A stretch of DNA of 64,000 bases from Strigamia acuminata (Eukaryota; Arthropoda; Chilopoda; Geophilomorpha; Linotaeniidae): NCBI GenBank assembly GCA_949358305.1, contig OX442315.1:682001-746000 (forward strand), in the 5' to 3' direction. Every line of letters begins with the position of its first letter. Positions within the stretch are counted from its first letter, which is position 1. Below, piece by piece: positions 11,342 to 22,176 of the stretch. Position numbers and translations under genes: made by a program. A model generated the notes under the pieces. That model was not told the origin of the DNA. It did no database searches and worked only from the letters and a program-made list of their open reading frames with translations.

Positions 11342-12823
11342 ATGGCTCAAAAACCATTGAATATGATCGATCCAAAAGGAAATAATAAGCAGACAAACTT
11401 AAATTTAAGTTCTGTACCACTTGGCGATCAAACAGAAAAGATTCCCGATCATTTTACTCTGTATTGTAATCGTCATGGACTGGATAAAACCAAGTTTAAA
11501 AATATAATCGAAGCTTCAGACTATGTAAAAGCTAGGAACTGGCGAGATCGTACCCAATCTCAATCTTCACATCAAGATCCAGTACGGAATCCACAAACAT
11601 ACAGCCGAAACTTAGTGAATCAAGATTCTCATACTATGTTTCAAACATCCAGTAGGGGATCTAAGTTAGAAAAGTTTAAACCACCTAATTCGGTAGATAA
11701 GGGGGAAGAGAATTATAAACCTAATAATTCTCGTCCAGAGAGTTCGTTAACTAACCAGTCGGTTGTTCAGAACAAATTAAAACTCGTTTACAATCGAGAT
11801 CAGCTAATTTCAGTTCGATATGCTAATCCAGCTGAAGCACAACGATATGTGGCTAGCCTTAATCTGTCGATTAACCTACCGCTATCAAAAGAATTGGGAA
11901 CCGTAAACAAAAGTTTTGGGCCACCAATATCAACGCAAAGGAAAGATATTCGGACTCCAAACAAACATTTGCAGTCAAATAACGTACAACAACGTGCCCG
12001 ATCGCCGATCACAAACTCATGTTTGCGGACGTATGATTTGTCTACCAAGAAGAGTCCCCAGCCAAGACAATTCTACCTAACGCCCATTTCAAATCGAAAA
12101 AAGGTCAAGCAAACTTTTCCCTTGAAAAAGTATTACCAACACGATAATGAGAATGATTTTAAACCTAAAAAAGAAAGTTTTTTGACTAACCCACGGGAGA
12201 TCCGGTATCAATTCGAACAGTATTGTAAACAATACCAGTTAAATTCAGCTGAATTTAAAAATATAAACGAAGCGCAACAATTCGTATTTCGAAATCAATA
12301 CCGTAACCAACGACTAAAACCCGTCCCAGTCGTCAATCTGACGGAGATACAACAATTTGCGTCTGGAAAGCAACCCTGCAATATCCAGAATAATTCATCT
12401 CAACGAGAGGAATTAAGAACTTCAAAAAAGCGTTTTCGGTCACCAAGTCCAGCTGGTGATGAAGAAACTTCAAGTACAAACCAACATGTTCAAAAACTGA
12501 CTGAAAACCCAGGTTTCCAATCATCAGTTCCACGACTTAGAGTCAAATATAGATCCCCTCGTTTGTTGCGGGATTTCACAATTCCAAATATGGGTCCTTT
12601 CCACGTATGGTTTTCCAATGAGGGTCCCATTCATGTATGGTTTTCCAGAGATGACCTAAAACAAAAAGTTGGGTCGTCACGGTCATTTACACTGCCAAGT
12701 CAGTACACTGTATGTAACTGCCCAAAGGAAAAACGTCGAAAGAAATCAGTACAGCAGGCTGAGAGATCTCGGAAATTCGCAAATATGCGAGCTCAATATT
12801 TAGCAAAGAATCATGTTGATTAA
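11342..12823 (+). CDS. Element A ORF, gag-like protein of unknown family
   Basis: This is the only sizeable ORF of element A: 493 codons from the ATG at 11342. The protein is basic and rich in Asn, Gln and Ser. A 23-residue motif appears clearly at residues 40-62 and 293-315, and a weak third copy may lie at 148-171. The motif pattern is YC-x2-H/Y-x-L-D/N-x3-F-K-N-I-x-E-A-x-D/Q-Y/F-V. The gag of Gypsy B has the same motif at residues 84-106 with identical spacing. A second small repeat, GP-x-HVWFS, lies near residues 408-425, and the C-terminus is strongly basic after a CNC triplet. No CCHC knuckle, protease or RT is present. Its position next to the leader and the shared motif make a gag-like, RNA-binding structural role likely. 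The frame is open throughout. Function is inference. Confidence 0.7.
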   Translation: MAQKPLNMIDPKGNNKQTNLNLSSVPLGDQTEKIPDHFTLYCNRHGLDKTKFKNIIEASDYVKARNWRDRTQSQSSHQDPVRNPQTYSRNLVNQDSHTMFQTSSRGSKLEKFKPPNSVDKGEENYKPNNSRPESSLTNQSVVQNKLKLVYNRDQLISVRYANPAEAQRYVASLNLSINLPLSKELGTVNKSFGPPISTQRKDIRTPNKHLQSNNVQQRARSPITNSCLRTYDLSTKKSPQPRQFYLTPISNRKKVKQTFPLKKYYQHDNENDFKPKKESFLTNPREIRYQFEQYCKQYQLNSAEFKNINEAQQFVFRNQYRNQRLKPVPVVNLTEIQQFASGKQPCNIQNNSSQREELRTSKKRFRSPSPAGDEETSSTNQHVQKLTENPGFQSSVPRLRVKYRSPRLLRDFTIPNMGPFHVWFSNEGPIHVWFSRDDLKQKVGSSRSFTLPSQYTVCNCPKEKRRKKSVQQAERSRKFANMRAQYLAKNHVD

Positions 12824-13418
12824 CATGATATGATACACAAAGATTCCCCGATTATAGTGTAAACAGAAAATCCTCTTCTAAAAATCATGACCTCTCTTCT
12901 AAAGAAAAGGGGGACAAAATATAAAGTTAAAATTAACAATTCTCGAAAAGTAATATTACAGTATTAAAAGACAACTAGTTTAAATTAAAATTAGTCAATT
13001 GTACAAAGAATACCAAGTGACTCCGGTCATGACAATTAAGGGGGACATTTTGATTCTTAAATTGTCAACTCTTATCATCTAAAAGCTATTTATTGTATAT
13101 TTATAGCGATACATCTGACTAGGCATATGAAATAAATATTTTGTGATAACACAAATGATGATTTTATGTATGACGAAAGTTTCTTCAAAAAGAAGACTTG
13201 GAAATAAATTCTGGACTTGAATTTAGGCTATTAGAAAAGATTATTTCGGCAGAAAATCAGAACTTAGATAATTCAAGTTAGTTTATGTAAACTCAAATTC
13301 GAAATTGGAAGTCACGGTATCTCCAAGATACATCAAGTCCGAAAATAGCATTTATGCTAATTAGGAGAATAACGAAAACTCTATAAAATATTATATAGTT
13401 GTGTTATTAAGGGGGATG
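12824..13418 (+). other. Element A 3' region and polypurine tract
   Basis: This stretch is non-coding. The polypurine tract TTAAGGGGGATG (about 13407-13418) abuts the 3' LTR. Similar AAGGGGGA tracts recur at about 12908 and 13039 in this region. They also appear at about 10157, 10528 and 11699 upstream, which might give extra plus-strand priming sites. Confidence 0.65.
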
Positions 13419-15332
13419 TATGACGGTTTACAATGGCTATAAATGCCTATTTTCTATCAAGAAAGCGCTGTTGCGCCAATATGATGGTATTTTTTACAAT
13501 ATTCTGTGTAAAACTGATAAATGTCTAGAATAAAGTCATTTATGATGTTTCAAATACAAAGATGTTCGTTTATTAAGAATAAACACTAATTTCCACATGA
13601 TACTAAAGTATCACGGCATAATTACGAAGATTCGTCTGCTAAAACCCGCATTTGTCAATGCTCCATATTGCCACTAGATGGCGCGATCGCAATTAGCGAT
13701 AAATTCGAATACGAACTTGAAAACCTCATGATTAAATATAAACGTATATTTAATCAAGTGAATAAATTGTGTTAAATATTAATATAAATATATATTAAAT
13801 ATCTGACATTGTTAAATACAATGTAACTTCCATTTCTGCGGGACAGAATGTTTAGCGATCAATCGGTCAACCGATCAATCTGATTGGTGGAACCCATTTC
13901 CGGTCCTGGGTATCCAGTTCCGGTTGTAACAAGGATTAGCATAATTTGCATAAATGCTCCTCCGTATCCACTTCCGGTGATACGGGATTGGAGGGATTCG
14001 TGGAACCCATGTTCCAATTGGATGACTGGATTAATCCTTAAATCCAGTCAGGTTATATAAACCCAAACAATCGGCCATTCCGCAGCTCTGTTTGATTATT
14101 TCTGTTTGGTATTGTTACTTAAGAAGTATGATTCGTTGTTCACGTAAAAAACCTTTTGGTTCTTTGTTGATTTATTCGCAAAGAACCGTTGCATGATTCT
14201 ACAGAATCATGCCACCGCCGGCAATTGAAGTCGAAGTGCTGGGATTATTATGTTGCATAAATGTTACAGTCTACGGTTGCGACGCCGAAGGAGAACCCGC
14301 CGTTGTGCAATTCAGTATCCTCCGGACAGGACCAAGTTGTCTTTTTCGGTATGAACGTATTCCGTTACCACGAGTAGCATCGGTATTGTTGAGAATCGGT
14401 TCCTTCACCTGATGGTGCCAAAGCAGTCTGTTTTACAGTAACCACGAGTAGCACCAAGTGTTTGGCAAGCTGATTCTCATGGTATTCGATGCCAAAGCAG
14501 TCGGTCTATTATTAGTACCGCGAGAGATAAAACTGCTGTGCGGAGCCGCGAGCTATCGACCCCTGTGTACGTGGTACCGTCAACCACTCGATGGACGACC
14601 GTGCTGCGACGCCGGGGACGCTTGATACCGTTCTGCATGGCAAGGCGTATATTCTAATCGATGGCAATTGTGTGTTGCGACGGGAAGCTTAATCTTCATT
14701 TTATTTATAACAGCAAAACTTAAACTCGACAACCAGTTGGACCAAAATCAAGTCAGAAGACTTAATCTCATATTGAACTCAATATAACCGATAAGTTGAC
14801 GACAACTTATTCCCGAAATATCTAAATAAGAATTCACAACGATATGAATTAAATATAATTCATAAGTGGAATATTGATAAGTAAATGAATACATTTACTT
14901 ACACCAATATCCTCCCAAAGTTGTGGCGGTGCAGACAAAGTCAACCGCAATGCTCAAATCATTCGATTTATCGACGTGCGATAGTTCACACAGCGAACCA
15001 AGGAAACCAGCGAAGCCGTATCGGACTCCAGGACACAGCCATCCGGCTTAAGATGACATCTATAATCAGGTCGAGCGATGGGGAAACCGCTCCCATATTC
15101 CAGACCCGTAGTGATATTATTCTAGGGCCAGTTGGCCAATTCTTTGTATAGTTTAATAGCTGATTTAACTTGCCAAATGTCGGCATTAGTCCTATGTATA
15201 ATTTAGCCTTGATATTATTGTTTACCAACAATAAACTGTCTTGTATTTATCTCGTATTGTATTCACTGTTTATTTATTGCGATCTCTTCCCGGTACCATT
15301 GTTAAATGGGAGTTGTGGTCGTCACCGTCACA
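13419..15332 (+). repeat. Element A 3' LTR
   Basis: This 1914-bp LTR matches the copy at 5916-7829 in length and, as far as I could compare, in sequence. It is followed by the TSD AATG. It carries the same CTCF-like site, TATA box (14054-14060), short ORF (14209-14412) and 74-bp tandem units. Confidence 0.93.
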
Positions 15333-17742
15333 AATGCACCCAGCATTTGGACCCCATTTTGCGTAGGTGTCGTAAAGATAATGCTCGTTGTCGCCATAGA
15401 ATGTACGGAATTTGGTTATTCAATCTCGAATGCGGACTTCGGTTCTTCACATACGCAAAAGTGACTGCCAGTTCCGCCCAAAGGTCATCCGGGAGTTGAG
15501 TTTCGGAGATAAGAGATCGGACACTGTCGGCCATTGTTCGATTTATGCGTTCTGCAGTCCCGTTCATTTGAGGTGATGCGGGATTGGTCCTCTGCCCTTG
15601 GATGCCCTTTTCTTTGAGGTAGTTCAAGAATTCATTCGACATGAATTCGCCGCCGCGGTCGGATCTAATCGCTTTCACACGCGTATTCTGAATTCGTTCG
15701 ACACGGGCGACGAAGTCTTTGAACGCTCCAAAGGTCTGAGACTTCTGCGCCAACGGGATAATCCACGTATAACGAGTGGCATCGTCGATAATAGTGAAAA
15801 CATAATCCGAGCCGCCCAGTGACGTGAGCGGGGCTGGCCCCCACAAATCCATGTGCAGAAGATCCAATGGTTTCGATGTACAGGGATTCGGGTCCGGTTT
15901 ATGTGAAGCTCTGGTCGATTTCGCAATTCTACAGTCGTTACACGACAATTCTTGTCGGACTTCAGCTGGTTGCAGACCATAAACCTGGTCGTTAGCTGCC
16001 AGAAGTTTCATTGCATTAGTATGCAGGTGACCGAGTCGACTATGCCATAGACCGGTGGCGTCTTTAACCGAAGCAGGATTAGCAATTACCTTTTTCTGTG
16101 ACGGAGATAAATTGCCAGGAGGAGGGGAAATCGGTAGAAATTGCAGAGCATTGGAATAGGACTGTGTGGTCGGATTGACAATGACCGGTGGAGGAATAGG
16201 AGTAAGGACGGGAAAATGTGTAGGATCGGTCAGGTTTGGAATTGGTTGGGTGGGAATTGCTTTCGCACTCTCAACCGCTGGCGGATCAAAACGATAGTCT
16301 GTAATTTCTCGTTGCTTTTGTTTCCCTTTAACCGGTTTCGGAACATTGTCGAAATCCACTTCTGTCGTGACCAGTGTTTTGACAGGTTGAATTGTCGGTG
16401 GAGTGGCCGTCGAAACCGTTGTCGAACTGATAGGGGCCGAACACAAACCGTCCAAATAATACAAGCCACCACGTTCCTTTGCACGAATGATTGGCAAACG
16501 ATAGTCCGATTCATAAACATTAACCACTCCGTTGAAAATGTGGATATGATGTCGCGTTTTATCGATTTTCGACACCGAAATCAAATTGGCTTCGAAATTC
16601 GGTGCATATAGAACGTTGGTCAAATCCAAAACGCAATCTGCATCATCAACTGACGTGAGAAGTTGAACCGTTCCTCGTCCAGTAACTTGCGATTTGCCTT
16701 GCCCCAATTCGATATCGAAAGGCGGAATGTTCGTGAAATCGGTGAATAACGCTCGCACATGGGTCACGTGGTCGGTAGCGCCGCAGTCAACAATCCACTC
16801 ATTGGATTGCATAAAGTGGGCAACTGGGCGCTCAACGACTTGCGGTGCACTGCAGAAAAATGTTCCCTTCCGAATTGGACGTGAACTTCCTCGAGGACGA
16901 GTATCTTTGACCTTGGCGACGGCGTTCTTGTTCCGTCTTCGACTCTTGCTTCTCGATGAGCGTTGTACGGAAACCGTCGGCTGATTCGGATCTTCACGTC
17001 GAGGGTGGGGGCACTTATTCGCGTAGTGGCCCATCTGTTCGCAATTGAAACACCGAATAGTTGACAAATCACGAGCACCGGATTTATTACGAGGGTGAAA
17101 CTGTCCTTCCGCAGAAGTATGAGCCGTCGGTGGAGTTGTTCGAAGCAGACCCGCTGATCTTAAACGAGATTGTTCGGATATCAACTGTTCGGCAACCAAA
17201 GTCGGTGTAAATTTGTCATCCGGCCAATGGTAAATTGCGAACGTTGCCTGGGCATACTCAGGTGGCAATCCCTTAAGATACTGATATGCGTGGTGGTCGG
17301 GCGAAGTTTCCTCCTTAACGTCCTTTAATTGCCTCACGTAGTGATCGACTCGGGCAATAAAATCCGGCATATCCTCGTTGGGTCCAATCTGGAGATTTAA
17401 AAATTCCCAACGCATGGCTGCTCTGCTGGCCCGTGAGCTTGGCGCGTAAATCTTAGCCAGCGCGTCCCACGCCTCCTTCGGCGTGTTACACGTATCTAAA
17501 ACCGATCGTTTGGGCTCGCTGACTTGGATATAGATGTGACCGAGGGCTTTATCTTTCTTGGTCATGTACCGGTCCTTTTCTTTTTCCGTCAAGGTAGCTA
17601 AATGTTCGACTTCCTTCTCCTCGGTAACATGCCTCCAAAGGCCCTCGGACTTTAAGAGCATCCGCATCGATCGTTGCCACTGCTCGTAGTTTCCAACTCC
17701 GAGTACGGGAATTTTGCTCGATGAATCTCCGGATTTGTGCAT
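15333..17742 (-). pseudogene. Copia-1 gag, protease and integrase half
   Basis: This is the N-terminal half of the Copia-1 polyprotein, starting at the ATG at 17742 (MHKSG), the same start as in Copia-2. Order: Copia-type gag, a CCHC knuckle (CFNCEQMGHYANKC), a protease with DCGATDHV, then a H-H-C-C zinc site and integrase core (RSDRGGEF, GTAERINRTM). The frame is open until element A breaks it at the start of the linker to RT. The protease has DCGA instead of the usual DSG. The rest of pol is at 3354-5911. Confidence 0.92.
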
Positions 17743-18636
17743 CGTGGCGTGGAAAACTCGACACTTTGCGACGAAAACACAGGCTCAGGGAAATGGCACA
17801 CAGGAGACACCGTAGCACTGCACGAAAACGAAGCACAACACTTGATTCGAAGCACTTTCGAGGCGGAAACCGTCAAATTGGGCAATTCCTTCTGAAGGAA
17901 TTCAAGAACCTCCGGTAGCCAGTCTGAGAGGGTCCGATCGGTGCACCTGGGCCCGCGGGAAACCTCACTTGTACCACGACAAGCACTACCGGAGAATACG
18001 TAATCGCTTGATCGGATTCGATCGAAGGGCGAATACGATGCTAAATGTCCCCCAAAAGCCTTAAATTCTACCTTAAAGTTAACAATGTAAATCGACAAGA
18101 AGGAGAAATAGATGAATCGGTCGCGGGTGCAACTCTCGTGCAAATGAAGGCACGGCTCAGCTTTCTCGAAAAGCTGGAGAAAACGCAAATTCGGATTTAA
18201 AATCCGAAGTCTTCTCGAAGAAATTCGAGGCTCTTTGTGAAAATGTTCTAAAGATCGATGATTACGACCGTTCACCGGGGAACTAAGCCGCCGATAAACG
18301 TGTATCGGATTCTCGTTGTATCCGCCGCAACGTGCTAAGCGGAGAAGTGAATCCAGATTGACAAAAAAAACCTGAAAAAAAAAAAAATTTGTCGCGAAAT
18401 TCGCGAATCCCGCGGAATTTCGGACAAAATTAACGAAGCAATGGTGAAATAGACTGCCCTGGCAGTCCAGAACGTCGATCGAACGTTTCGAAGCGAAGAT
18501 TCGGGCGAAAATCGTCGAAATCGGCGAAATCTGGAAATAAAATGAATTTCGCCGCAAAAATCGCGAATCCCGCGAAAATTACGCCGAAAATTAGGTGAAA
18601 AATAAGAGCAGATCGTCCCCAGACCTCTGCTACCAC
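17743..18636 (-). other. Copia-1 leader with primer binding site
   Basis: This non-coding leader lies between the 5' LTR and gag. The primer site (18619-18635 on the minus strand) begins TGGTAGCAGAGG, one base inside the LTR. It matches the 3' end of initiator tRNA-Met over 12 nt and then diverges. A long A-run occurs at about 18361-18389. Confidence 0.75.
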
Positions 18637-19197
18637 TGTAGGTGAGTGGTGCGCAAATAATCGGCAAATGAACCGATGTGGAAGCGTGAAATAAAGCGCG
18701 TCGCAAATGCGCGACGGTTAATTCCGATAACAGAATCGCGTGATGCGATTCGAGCGAGCGCGTGATGCGATTCGAACGAGCGCGCGACTTATGGTCGCTT
18801 ACATGCGCTTAAATAGCACTGAAGGTGCTCTAAAGTGAAGGTAAACACTTAAAAACATAAAAGTTTAATGAAAAGTAAACCATATCTTACATAAATGGAT
18901 TTCCAAAGGTGAAAAGATGTGAAAGTGCACACACCTGTGTGCGCTGCCATCTTGGATTCGGGATAAAGTGTCACAGCACTCTGGTGACAGTTATTAACAT
19001 TAAGTTTTAAATTAAAGAACAAATCATCTAAGTAAAACATAAGCAAAGTATGGAATTACATACTGGACAGCAGAAATTAAATCCAAATAGAGAAAACAGT
19101 AAATAAATGATCAAATATCAATACAATGTGTTTGAACACAAACAATATAGTATATAAACATTTGATATCGACAACAAATTTGGTCTTAGGACCAACA
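18637..19197 (-). repeat. Copia-1 5' LTR
   Basis: This 561-bp LTR is nearly identical to 2585-3146, and TSD GAATC follows at 19198-19202. One A-G pair is missing relative to the other copy near 18967. The YY1-like motif is at 18946-18956. Confidence 0.92.
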
Positions 19198-19202
19198 GAA
19201 TC

Positions 19203-19833
19203 GACTGAAGAAGCGTCGCAGACATAACAAAAATGCGGGTGTTGACATCGACGAGACAAGTTCAAGATGAATGGCTCTTGTAGACGCACACGTAAACAGT
19301 GCTAAGTAAGCCTTTGATGGACTGCTCTCTCCTTTCGCAGGACGCACCCAAATCGGCCCAGCAAAATCCACTCCGGTTACAGCAAATGGTGTGGATCCCG
19401 AAACTCTTTCGGCCGGTAACGGCGCCATAATAGCTTGCCCAGGGACAGCACGAAACCGTCTGCATATCATGCAACGACGAATCCCTCTTTGCACAGCTCG
19501 GCGACCTTGAAGAATCCAAAATTTCTGTCGTAATGAGTGCAACGTTTCTTGAGGACCGCTGTGAAACATCAGGCAGTGGTGGTGTACAATAAGAAGATCA
19601 ACAAATGCTCCACCTCGTGGTAAGATGAGCGGGTGTTTCTCTGAAAACGCAAGGTTAGCCTTTTGAAGTCGTCCGCTGTAGCAAACAACCTTGGCTCTCA
19701 CAAGGAATACTGGCGAATTGGTCCCTAAACTCTGGAGACCGCCCGAGATTGTATAGTGGTTGATGAAACAAGTTGACATCTTAGCCCAAACTCTAGGCCT
19801 AGCTGCATCATGAGAAATCAGGCCTAATTGCAT
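19203..19833 (-). pseudogene. BEL-1 pol, integrase zinc domain and start of core
   Basis: This is the upstream half of the split BEL-1 fragment. It holds the H2C2-type integrase zinc domain (HHHC...SGPQETLHSLRQKFWI...C..C) and the first catalytic Asp in GVDFAGPIW. It ends in LRRFFSRF at the Copia-1 junction and continues at 2584. Gag, RT and RNase H are absent: the frame begins at an ATG near 19833, directly next to non-coding DNA. BEL-1 was therefore internally deleted or 5' truncated before Copia-1 arrived. Confidence 0.85.
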
Positions 19834-20619
19834 TTAGTTGAAAATGATAAAGGAAGTTCTCTGGATACTGGGGAAAACCTTGTGCCTCCAGTGAGGAGGA
19901 GAGCATGCAAAGCTCTCTACTCACTCATTTGCATATTTCCCTGAGTAGGAAATAAGATCAGAAAAGAATGTTCAAAGCAGGAATAAGAACACATCAACTC
20001 TTTAATCTTAACAACAAGTAACAACTGATTGCTTCTTTAGCAACCTACTCTTAACAACTGGTCACCTGATTACAATAAATGTCAGTGACCAAACAATACA
20101 GATTTGCATAATAACAATAGTGCCAACAAGGTTTCCGTATTTCTACAACAGATGTCAAACTTAACATAAGTAAAGGCAAAACTTAACCTAACACCTTGAT
20201 AACATTATGACCTGTGCAAACAGCACTTCACTTAAACTTAACAGATAATTCAAAGGCTAAAACTAACATTAGTTACACTCAAAACACAATGCTGAGCCCA
20301 AACCCAATCACCACCAACAGAGGGCGCAACGTGTCACAATTTTAACCCCTTTACAACCATGCTATAACAACGGTAAAAACTTATAATAACATCAACTAAT
20401 ATTGGTAAATATACAAACAATAACTAGTAAATATTCCCTATGTCCAGGTTCCATTAAAACCCCAAACTAAATAATAACAGGGCACCAGTGCAGCACCAAA
20501 TCCAAGATGGCGACCATGCAACTGCTAAAATGACGTGAATGGAGCCAGACAAGGTCGCGAGCGACTCACAGGCCTTCTCAACGATGGATCTGCGTCCTAG
20601 AACGGTCAGTACAACTTTC
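19834..20619. other. Non-coding DNA upstream of BEL-1
   Basis: I see no gene. Read on the minus strand, the stretch leads straight into BEL-1, so it may be BEL leader or LTR. It also holds a YY1-like motif (20502-20513). It was continuous with 27950-28113 before Copia-2 inserted (TSD CTTTC at 20615-20619 and 27950-27954). Confidence 0.4.
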
Positions 20620-21166
20620 TGTTGGTCAAAAGACCAATTTGTATCGATGAATATATTTGTTTTTTCCTAGATTTCCCATTGTGCTTAGATATACAGCGTA
20701 TTTTAGTTGTTATTTAATTGATTTCGATGTTACTATTCGTTTTGCGCTGTCTCGTATGTAATTCCATACTATTATTCGGTTCTGTTGTGATTTGTTCTTC
20801 AATTCAATGATTTGTTCATATCTAATGTCAATTGTCGGCACCAGGGTGCCCTCATCACTGTTATCTGAATCCAAGATGGCGACACACACAGCCGTGTGTG
20901 TCCTAGCTGATTTTCTTCCAAGATTGGACTCTTTTGTAATGTATTATGTTTATATTAAACTTGTTTTATTGTTTTAAACATTGTCGTTCATTTAGTGCAC
21001 ATTTCAGTGCATTTGTTAGCGCTTATAAGCGGCATTAGGCCGCGCGCATTTGCTGAAGTCGATACGCCGCGTATCGCGCCCGTTCGTACGCGTAGTACAA
21101 CTCGTTTGTTTATTTTCACGCTTCCTATCAGCAATTACGCTGATAATTGCGCACTCCTCTGCTACA
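20620..21166 (+). repeat. Copia-2 5' LTR
   Basis: It begins TGTTGGTC-AAAA-GACCAA, a terminal hairpin, and ends CTCTGCTACA. It has a YY1-like CCAAGATGGCGAC (20871 on) followed at once by an almost perfect palindrome, GACACACACA-GC-CGTGTGTGTC. A possible TATA-like TTATAAG lies near 21023. Confidence 0.95.
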
Positions 21167-21167
21167 T

Positions 21168-21185
21168 TGGTAGCAGAGGATGGTT
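21168..21185 (+). promoter_or_regulatory. Copia-2 primer binding site (initiator tRNA-Met)
   Basis: TGGTAGCAGAGGATGGTT is an 18-nt perfect complement to the 3' end of the animal initiator tRNA-Met as I know it. It begins one base after the LTR. Confidence 0.85.
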
Positions 21186-22176
21186 GTTTGCTGAATTCAT
21201 TCGCTTTTTGTGTAATTTTTGACGGAAAATTCGCGAAAATCGCGATTTTTCGCCAAAAACATTTATTTTCAGTGCCCAACGATCTTCGAGTGGATTTTCG
21301 TTCGCCATACGTTTCGTCATACGCCCGGGACGTATTACCGACGTTTTCCACGAGTCACGACGTCGATTTCACCATTTTGTGTTTAAATTTGCCTGGAATT
21401 GTGCGGGATTCGCAAATTTCACGGCAAAAATTGTTATTTCCAGGTTTTTCGACGTTTCCAACGTTTTACAACAGCCAGGGCTGTTTTCCGAGCGATTCTG
21501 CATTTAATGTCGTCCAAAATTACGCGGGATTCGCGAATTTTGAGACGATTTTTGTTTATTTTCAGATTTTTCGCCGATTTCACCGTACGACACTGTTTAG
21601 CTTCGGCGACAGTTCCAACGAGAATCCAATACTCGAATATTGGCGGCTTGGTTCCCCGGTGAACGGTCGTAATCTTCGATCTATTCAAGAGGAAGAAGAG
21701 CCTCGAATTTTCGAGAAGAATTCGGACATTAACGTCCAAATTGCGATTTTTCCGGTTTTTCGAGAAAACCGCGCCGTGCCTTCATTTGCACGAGGACTGC
21801 AACCGCAGTTGATTCATCTTTTTCTCCTTTGTGTCGAAATTACCTTTGTTAATTTTAAGTGGGATTTTGGTGGGTCAATTAGAATCCTTGGTGCCCTCCG
21901 TTCGATTCCGAACACCGCACCATTGTATTCTGTGGCAAGGCTGAGCCCTGCGCCACCCGACATTCCCGTGACCCCAGGTGGTCGTAAAGGACGTCGGGGG
22001 GACACTTGCCACAGGTTGTCAGGCAATTTTAGCATTGCCTCCCAATTTTGGTTTTCCGCTTTGAACAACGGGGGATCAGTGAAGTGCAGTGCTCCGAATA
22101 GTGAATTGTGCTCCGATTTTGTGCCACTCTCTGAGCCTTTGTGTTCTCCGCGTCGTGTCTCGTCCAGCGATTCAAA

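Larger units (their letters stand above)
5916..15332 (+). mobile_element. Element A, 9.4-kb non-autonomous LTR element (copy 1)
   Basis: The element has two 1914-bp LTRs in which I noticed no difference, flanked by the TSD AATG (5912-5915 and 15333-15336). The empty site is visible by comparison with Copia-2. Between the LTRs are a tRNA-Gln primer site, a 3.5-kb non-coding leader, one ORF of 493 codons and a polypurine tract. There is no protease, RT or integrase, so this is a LARD-like non-autonomous element. It shares LTR end (GTCACA), PPT (GGGGGATG), primer tRNA, TSD length and a protein motif with Gypsy B, whose relatives probably mobilise it. The identical LTRs say that it is young. Confidence 0.9.
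2585..19197 (-). mobile_element. Copia-1, LTR retrotransposon split by element A
   Basis: This is a Ty1/Copia element on the minus strand, inserted in BEL-1. Its LTRs (2585-3146 and 18637-19197) begin TGTTGGTCC and end CCTACA when read along the element. The 5-bp TSD GAATC flanks it at 2580-2584 and 19198-19202. Without the nested element A (5916-15332) it is about 7.2 kb. The order gag, protease, integrase, RT, RNase H is that of Copia. It is inactive: pol is split and has an in-frame TGA. It is a diverged relative of Copia-2, with the same protein layout and clear residue differences throughout. Confidence 0.93.
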
